From: Chloroflexota bacterium
GTDB lineage: Bacteria > Chloroflexota > Limnocylindria > Limnocylindrales > CSP1-4
Length of the DNA stretch: 10,203 bases
Direction of reading: 5' to 3'
Assembly: GCA_021789355.1 (NCBI GenBank)
Contig: JAJYJR010000167.1
Coordinates: 1-10,203, forward strand
Shown here piece after piece: positions 6,841 through 10,203 of this stretch. The notes under the pieces are model-generated. The model ran no database searches and was not told the DNA's origin. It worked only from the letters and a program-made list of their open reading frames with translations. The number at the start of each line of letters is the position of its first letter. Position 1 is the first letter of the stretch. The translations under genes and the position numbers were made by a program.

Positions 6841-7514
6841 CGCGGCAGGGCTCGGCGGGCGTGGCCGGCATCTACCAGGATGCGGTGCTCCAGCGCCCGC
6901 ATGGCGGCTTCCTCCTCCACCTCGGCGTGGTCCCAGCCGCAGACGTGCAGCACGCCGTGGACCACGAGCAGCGCCAGCTCGTCGGCCGGTTCCCACGCCA
7001 CGTCGCCGGTCTGCCCTCCGCGCCCTTCGTGAGCCTGCTCCACCGCCCGCTCGACCGAGACGACGATATCGCCCAGGTGCGGACGGGTGCCCGGCGGGAG
7101 CGCGAACGCGGGGGCGCGGCCAGGGCCCTCACGTCTCTGCCCCGCGTGCGGCGGAAACGCGGCGGGCGGCAGCAGCGGAAACGAGAGGACGTCGGTCGGG
7201 CCGTGTCTGCCCATCGCCTGCAGGTTCAGCGCCGCCAGCTCTGAATCGTCCGAGAGGATCAGCCCGATGGACGCGGGCGCCGGAGCGCGGGCGGCCTCCA
7301 GCGCAGCCGCCGACATGCGGGCCAGCGAATCGAGCGAGAGGATGCGCCGCACGCCGGGCCTGGTCGTCAGCTCGACTCGCCACGGCGGCAGGTAGCGCAC
7401 GGCGGTGCGGCCCCTGGGTGCGTCATGGGGGGGCGCGTCCGCCCGCTCGGTCACCCCAGCGTCCCGGCCCGATCGGTCACCCCCGTGCTCCGGCCCGCGT
7501 CCGGGCGGGGTCAC
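6837..7514 (-). CDS. ybeY: Endoribonuclease YbeY (rRNA maturation factor)
   Basis: A zinc-dependent RNase of the UPF0054 family, acting in 16S rRNA 3'-end maturation and ribosome quality control. The metal site HGVLHVCGWDH fits the family H-x3-H-x5-H pattern (H186, H190, H196 counting from the 7514 start). GPTDVLSFPL with a preceding conserved Arg and LGDIVVSVERA are also present. About 20 Pro/Gly-rich residues are inserted between DVLSFP and LGDI. The start is uncertain. GTG 7514 overlaps the upstream gene's TGA as GTGA and gives 225 residues, but its first 20 run through a 26-base tandem repeat. GTG 7454 opens GTGACCGAG, as mfd and the response regulator do, and gives 205 residues. Recognisable homology begins only near YLPPWRVEL, so both starts remain possible. 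The gene ends in an ATGA overlap with pth. Confidence 0.95.
   Translation of the reverse strand: MTPPGRGPEHGGDRSGRDAGVTERADAPPHDAPRGRTAVRYLPPWRVELTTRPGVRRILSLDSLARMSAAALEAARAPAPASIGLILSDDSELAALNLQAMGRHGPTDVLSFPLLPPAAFPPHAGQRREGPGRAPAFALPPGTRPHLGDIVVSVERAVEQAHEGRGGQTGDVAWEPADELALLVVHGVLHVCGWDHAEVEEEAAMRALEHRILVDAGHARRALPR
7447..7498. repeat. Tandem 26-base duplication at the ybeY start region
   Basis: Units at 7447-7472 and 7473-7498 match at 21 of 26 positions by my alignment, each beginning TCGGTCACCCC on the + strand. Read on the - strand, each unit carries GGGGTGACCGA, so a GTG start context is present twice (GTG at 7480 and at 7454). From 7480 a ten-codon frame (MTDRAGTLG, then TGA) closes in a GTGA overlap with the GTG at 7454, whose product starts MTERAD. 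Because 26 is not a multiple of 3, the two copies lie in different frames. Confidence 0.7.
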
Positions 7515-9658
7515 GTCCGCCCGGCGCCGGCGATCCGGCGCGACTCCAGCTCGACGATCTTGTTCTGCGGGTACTCGATGCGCTGGTGGTACATGCCCAG
7601 CAGCTGCACCACGAATGCCTCGCGGATCCGCTCGAGGTCGCGCAGCGTCAGGTCGCACTCGTCGAACTGGCCGTCTTCCAGCCGCTCCCGGATGATGCGG
7701 CTCACCATGGCACGGATGGCCGGTTCGTCGTGCCCCGTCAGCGAGCGCACCGACGCCTCGACGCCATCCGACAGCATCAGGATCGCGGCCTCGCGGCTCT
7801 GGGGCTTGGGGCCGGCATGGCGGAACCGCGCCTGGTCCACCGACGCGGCCGCCGCCTCGGCCTCGGGCGTCGCGGGCGCGATCCCCGCCGCGGCCTGCTC
7901 CTGCGCCTTCGCGTGGAAGTAGCTCATCAGCGCGGTGCCGTGGTGCTGCGGGATGAACGCGATGATCGCCTTGGGCAACCCGTACCGGTAGGCAAGGTCG
8001 ATCCCGTTCGCCACGTGCTCCTTGAGGACGGCCGCGGATTCCTCCGGCGTCAGCAGGTCGTGGACGTTGCCCATGCCCCCCTGGTTCTCGATGAAGGCCG
8101 CCGGGTTCGCCAGCTTGCCGATGTCGTGGTAGTAGGACGCCACGCGCGCGAGCAGCGGGTCCGCCCCGATCGCCTCCGCCGCCCGCTCGGCCAGGTTCCC
8201 GACCATGAGCGAATGGTGGTAGGTGCCGGGCGTCTCGAGCAGGAGTCGGCGGAGCAGCGGCTGGGACGGATTCGCCAGCTCGAGCAGCTGGAAGCTGGTC
8301 GTGATGCCGAACAGGTTGCCGAGCACCGCGAACGATCCCACCGCGACGATGGCCGACCCGCCCGCGGAGCCGGCGGCCGCGCCCCACAGCTGGAGGAGCC
8401 CGGTCAGGTCGCGTTCGCCCAGCAGGGTGAAGATCGCGACCACGGCGGCGTTGACCACGGCCATGGCGAGGCCGGCCTGGACGAACCGGTGAAACCGGTC
8501 ACCCCGGTGGAGCACGATGATCCCCACGAGGCCGCCCAGGAAGATGTACGTGGCCAGCTCCACGGTGCCGGAGACGGCGCCGCCGAGGACTGCCAGCGTG
8601 CCCAGCACGACGACGGCGGCGCCGCTGTCGAGCAGGATCGCGAGCAGCAGCCCGACGGTGGCCACCGGGATGAAGAACGGCATGATCGGGCGTCCCGCGG
8701 TCAGCTTCAGCGCGAGCACGGCCCCGGCGAGCATGAGCCCGACGAGCAGCAGCGCGTTGTCGCGGTGCCACAGCTCGGGCCGGTATCGCCAGACCCAGCC
8801 CAGCAGCAGTGCCACCACGAGGACCGCGAGCAGGAACCAGCCCGCGAGCTTGGCCAGGTCGGGTCGGGGGTTCTCCAGCCCGAGGGCCTGGATCTTCTCC
8901 ATGTCGGCGGGGGAGATCATGTGACCCTGGTCGACGATCACCTCGCCCTGCTTGATGGTGACCGTGACGGGCGGGGTGCTCTGCTGCGCCTGGGTGCGCG
9001 CGGCCTGGGTGGCCGCCGCGTCGTACGAGGAGTTGGCCACCAGGAGCGGCTCGATGATGTCTCCGGCCAGCGCACGCTGGTCCGCCGGGACGCCCGGTGG
9101 CAGCGCCGCGGGGAGCGCCAGGCGGGCGGCGTCCAGCTCGGAGTCACGTACCTCTGCCTGCTGGGTCATGACCAGCACGCTACGCATCTCGTCGCGCAGC
9201 GTGGTCCAGGAGGCCATGTCCAGTCCCTGGAGCGTGGCCATCGCCGTCTTCGGCAAGCTCGGCAGTGCCCCCGCCAGGGCCGCCTTGCGGGCCTGCTCGG
9301 AGAGCACGGCACCGAACGCGGCGTCCACCGGGGCCACGAGTTTGTCGAATTCGGCAGCCTGCTTCGCGGCCGCCAGGTCGCCCTTCTGGGTCGTGTAGTC
9401 GTACTGGGGAGGGACGGCCTGCACGGCCGCGTCCTGCGCCTGCGTCGTGAGGATGGCGCTGACGAAGGTCACGGTCCGCGGCGCGGTGATCGCGCTGGGC
9501 GCGATGTCGCCCACGGAGACGTGGTAGGCGGTGGGGATGATGTCGATGGAGAAGATGGCCGTGAGCGCGGCCACCAGGATCGCGGCGCTCACGGAGAGCC
9601 GGACGGCGTCGCGCCGGGTGAACGCCGCCAGGGGGGCCCGGATCTGCTGGGCCAGCAT
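7511..9658 (-). CDS. pgpH: 7TM-HD family membrane c-di-AMP phosphodiesterase (PgpH-like)
   Basis: Predicted to hydrolyse the second messenger cyclic di-AMP at the cytoplasmic membrane; 715 residues. The N-terminal membrane segment (about 19-41) is followed by an extracytoplasmic 7TMR-HDED region (about 45-270, no cysteines), a block of further hydrophobic helices (about 272-455: GWFLLAVLVVALLLGWVW, then NALLLVGLMLAGAVLAL, and others), and a cytoplasmic HD domain (about 475-700). Candidate metal ligands are H482 in TYHHSLMVGN, H511-D512 in YYHDIGKL, H548 in KEHVANGI, H572-H573 in QHHGT and D631 in MLSDGVEAS. The spacing agrees with what I recall for Listeria PgpH up to the HH pair, after which an Ala-rich insert of about 15 residues lengthens the interval. 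ATG 9658 overlaps the yqeY stop by one base (TGATG). A GTGA overlap with a candidate ybeY start follows. The domain order and HD residues make the family firm; substrate is inferred from the family. Confidence 0.93.
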   Translation of the reverse strand: MLAQQIRAPLAAFTRRDAVRLSVSAAILVAALTAIFSIDIIPTAYHVSVGDIAPSAITAPRTVTFVSAILTTQAQDAAVQAVPPQYDYTTQKGDLAAAKQAAEFDKLVAPVDAAFGAVLSEQARKAALAGALPSLPKTAMATLQGLDMASWTTLRDEMRSVLVMTQQAEVRDSELDAARLALPAALPPGVPADQRALAGDIIEPLLVANSSYDAAATQAARTQAQQSTPPVTVTIKQGEVIVDQGHMISPADMEKIQALGLENPRPDLAKLAGWFLLAVLVVALLLGWVWRYRPELWHRDNALLLVGLMLAGAVLALKLTAGRPIMPFFIPVATVGLLLAILLDSGAAVVVLGTLAVLGGAVSGTVELATYIFLGGLVGIIVLHRGDRFHRFVQAGLAMAVVNAAVVAIFTLLGERDLTGLLQLWGAAAGSAGGSAIVAVGSFAVLGNLFGITTSFQLLELANPSQPLLRRLLLETPGTYHHSLMVGNLAERAAEAIGADPLLARVASYYHDIGKLANPAAFIENQGGMGNVHDLLTPEESAAVLKEHVANGIDLAYRYGLPKAIIAFIPQHHGTALMSYFHAKAQEQAAAGIAPATPEAEAAAASVDQARFRHAGPKPQSREAAILMLSDGVEASVRSLTGHDEPAIRAMVSRIIRERLEDGQFDECDLTLRDLERIREAFVVQLLGMYHQRIEYPQNKIVELESRRIAGAGRT

Positions 9659-10167
9659 CAGCCCGAAACCACGCCCGGACCCGCGCCCGCACCGGGGCCG
9701 GCCTTCGCCGCCGCGCCCGCACGCCGGGTCAGCTCGCGCGTGACGAGCTGGTTCACCGCTCGCCCGTCGGCCCGGCCACGCACGCGCGGCCCGAGCACCT
9801 TCATCACCCGCCCGAGATCCCGCGGGGTTACCGCGGCCACCTCGTCGATGGCCTCGCGCACGAGCGCGTCCAGCTCGTCGTCGCTGAACTGGGGCGGCAT
9901 GTAGGCGGAGAGCACGTCGATCTTGCGCTGCTCGTCCGCGGCCAGCTCGGGGCGCCCGCCGGAGGCGAAGGCAGCCAGGGACTCCCGGCGCGTGCGGATC
10001 TCGCGCGTCAGCACCCCCACCTCTTCGTCGGGGGTGAGCGGTCGCCGCGCGTCCTTCGCGGCCCGCTGCATGGCCGCGATCGCCATACGGAGCGCGTCGC
10101 GACGATCCTCGTCGCGCGTGCGCATCGCGGCGGTCATGTCGGCCTGGAATCGCTCTGCGAGTGTCAC
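9658..10167 (-). CDS. yqeY: GatB/YqeY domain-containing protein
   Basis: A 169-residue helical protein homologous to the tail domain of the amidotransferase subunit GatB. Stand-alone YqeY proteins have no settled function, although a tRNA- or translation-related role is often supposed. Family signatures seen: MTLAERFQADMTAAMRTRD, RRDALRMAIAAMQ, a long charged helix ending in DEQRKIDVLSAYMPPQFSDDEL, and DLGRVMKVLGPRVRGRADGRAVNQLV. The last 18 or so residues are an Ala/Gly/Pro tail outside the family core. GTG 10167 is the only start that fits the usual N-terminus; a GGGAG lies 10 bases upstream. It is the first gene of the visible operon and overlaps the pgpH-like start by one base (TGATG). 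In many genomes rpsU lies just upstream, but the window ends too soon to tell. Confidence 0.95.
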   Translation of the reverse strand: MTLAERFQADMTAAMRTRDEDRRDALRMAIAAMQRAAKDARRPLTPDEEVGVLTREIRTRRESLAAFASGGRPELAADEQRKIDVLSAYMPPQFSDDELDALVREAIDEVAAVTPRDLGRVMKVLGPRVRGRADGRAVNQLVTRELTRRAGAAAKAGPGAGAGPGVVSG

Positions 10168-10177
10168 GGGATGGTGG

Positions 10178-10182
10178 CTCCC
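10178..10182 (-). promoter_or_regulatory. Candidate ribosome binding site for yqeY
   Basis: On the - strand GGGAG lies 10 bases before the GTG at 10167. It is the clearest Shine-Dalgarno-like site in the operon, as expected for its first gene or one with its own initiation. The rest of the sequence up to 10203 shows no recognisable promoter and no stop codon in the three - strand frames, so it could be spacer or the end of another gene. Confidence 0.4.
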
Positions 10183-10203
10183 GGGCTGCGCCGTCCGGCG
10201 CCC

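Noticed and set aside
6841..6996. N-terminal extension of Pth from an upstream in-frame start
   Set aside because: The added residues are an Arg/Gly-rich shadow of the ybeY 3' end, and Pth proteins normally begin just before the VVGLGNPG motif.
5359..7032. A 557-codon + strand open frame spanning mfd, pth and ybeY
   Set aside because: It crosses three real genes on the other strand and has no recognisable motifs.
6407..9904. A 1165-codon open frame on the + strand opposite yqeY, pgpH, ybeY and pth
   Set aside because: Its product is Arg/Gly/His-rich with no recognisable domain, while the - strand frames carry intact family motifs throughout. Very GC-rich coding DNA suppresses stops in the opposite frame.
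1..10203. CRISPR arrays, tRNA or rRNA genes, insertion sequences, attachment sites
   Set aside because: I looked for regular spaced repeats, tRNA-like T-loops and acceptor ends, and transposase or integrase motifs, and found none; the window is almost entirely accounted for by the six genes.

Overview
This is a very GC-rich bacterial window with third codon positions dominated by G and C, GTG starts at several genes, and almost no non-coding DNA. It holds six chromosomal genes in two converging groups. There is no sign of phage, insertion sequence, CRISPR, tRNA or rRNA. The gene set (a 7TM-HD c-di-AMP phosphodiesterase of the PgpH type with YqeY, YbeY, Pth and Mfd) points to a Gram-positive-type or Chloroflexota-like lineage. 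High-GC Chloroflexota is my best guess, but that is inference from gene content and composition, not from a marker gene.

Left part (1-2270, + strand): a two-component system. The histidine kinase is cut by the left edge, so its true N-terminus is missing. The visible part has a GAF-like region, a cysteine-bearing PAS domain, HisKA and HATPase_c. It overlaps by 4 bases (GTGA) an OmpR/PhoB-type response regulator whose DNA-binding domain looks most like KdpE. A 40-base gap with a small GC hairpin separates this pair from the convergent operon.

Right part (10167 down to 2311, - strand): a compact five-gene operon read right to left, yqeY, pgpH-like, ybeY, pth, mfd. The junctions are TGATG, GTGA (or a 57-base space if ybeY starts further in), ATGA and a 6-base gap, which suggests one transcript with translational coupling. 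The products cover a GatB/YqeY-domain protein, c-di-AMP hydrolysis at the membrane, rRNA-maturation endonuclease YbeY, peptidyl-tRNA hydrolase and transcription-repair coupling factor. The order looks like two blocks known from Bacillus subtilis (yqeY...phoH-pgpH-ybeY and pth-fin-mfd) fused into one, without phoH.

The less ordinary details are an in-frame 33-base duplication carrying a hairpin in the kinase's GAF-like region, a four-cysteine PAS motif in the same kinase, a roughly 95-residue Ala-rich and Arg-rich tail on Pth, a tandem 26-base duplication at the start of ybeY that repeats a GTG start, and a Walker-like GAKT in the normally degenerate N-terminal module of Mfd. I see no previously undescribed multi-gene system here; the region is mostly conserved housekeeping plus one orphan-looking sensor pair.
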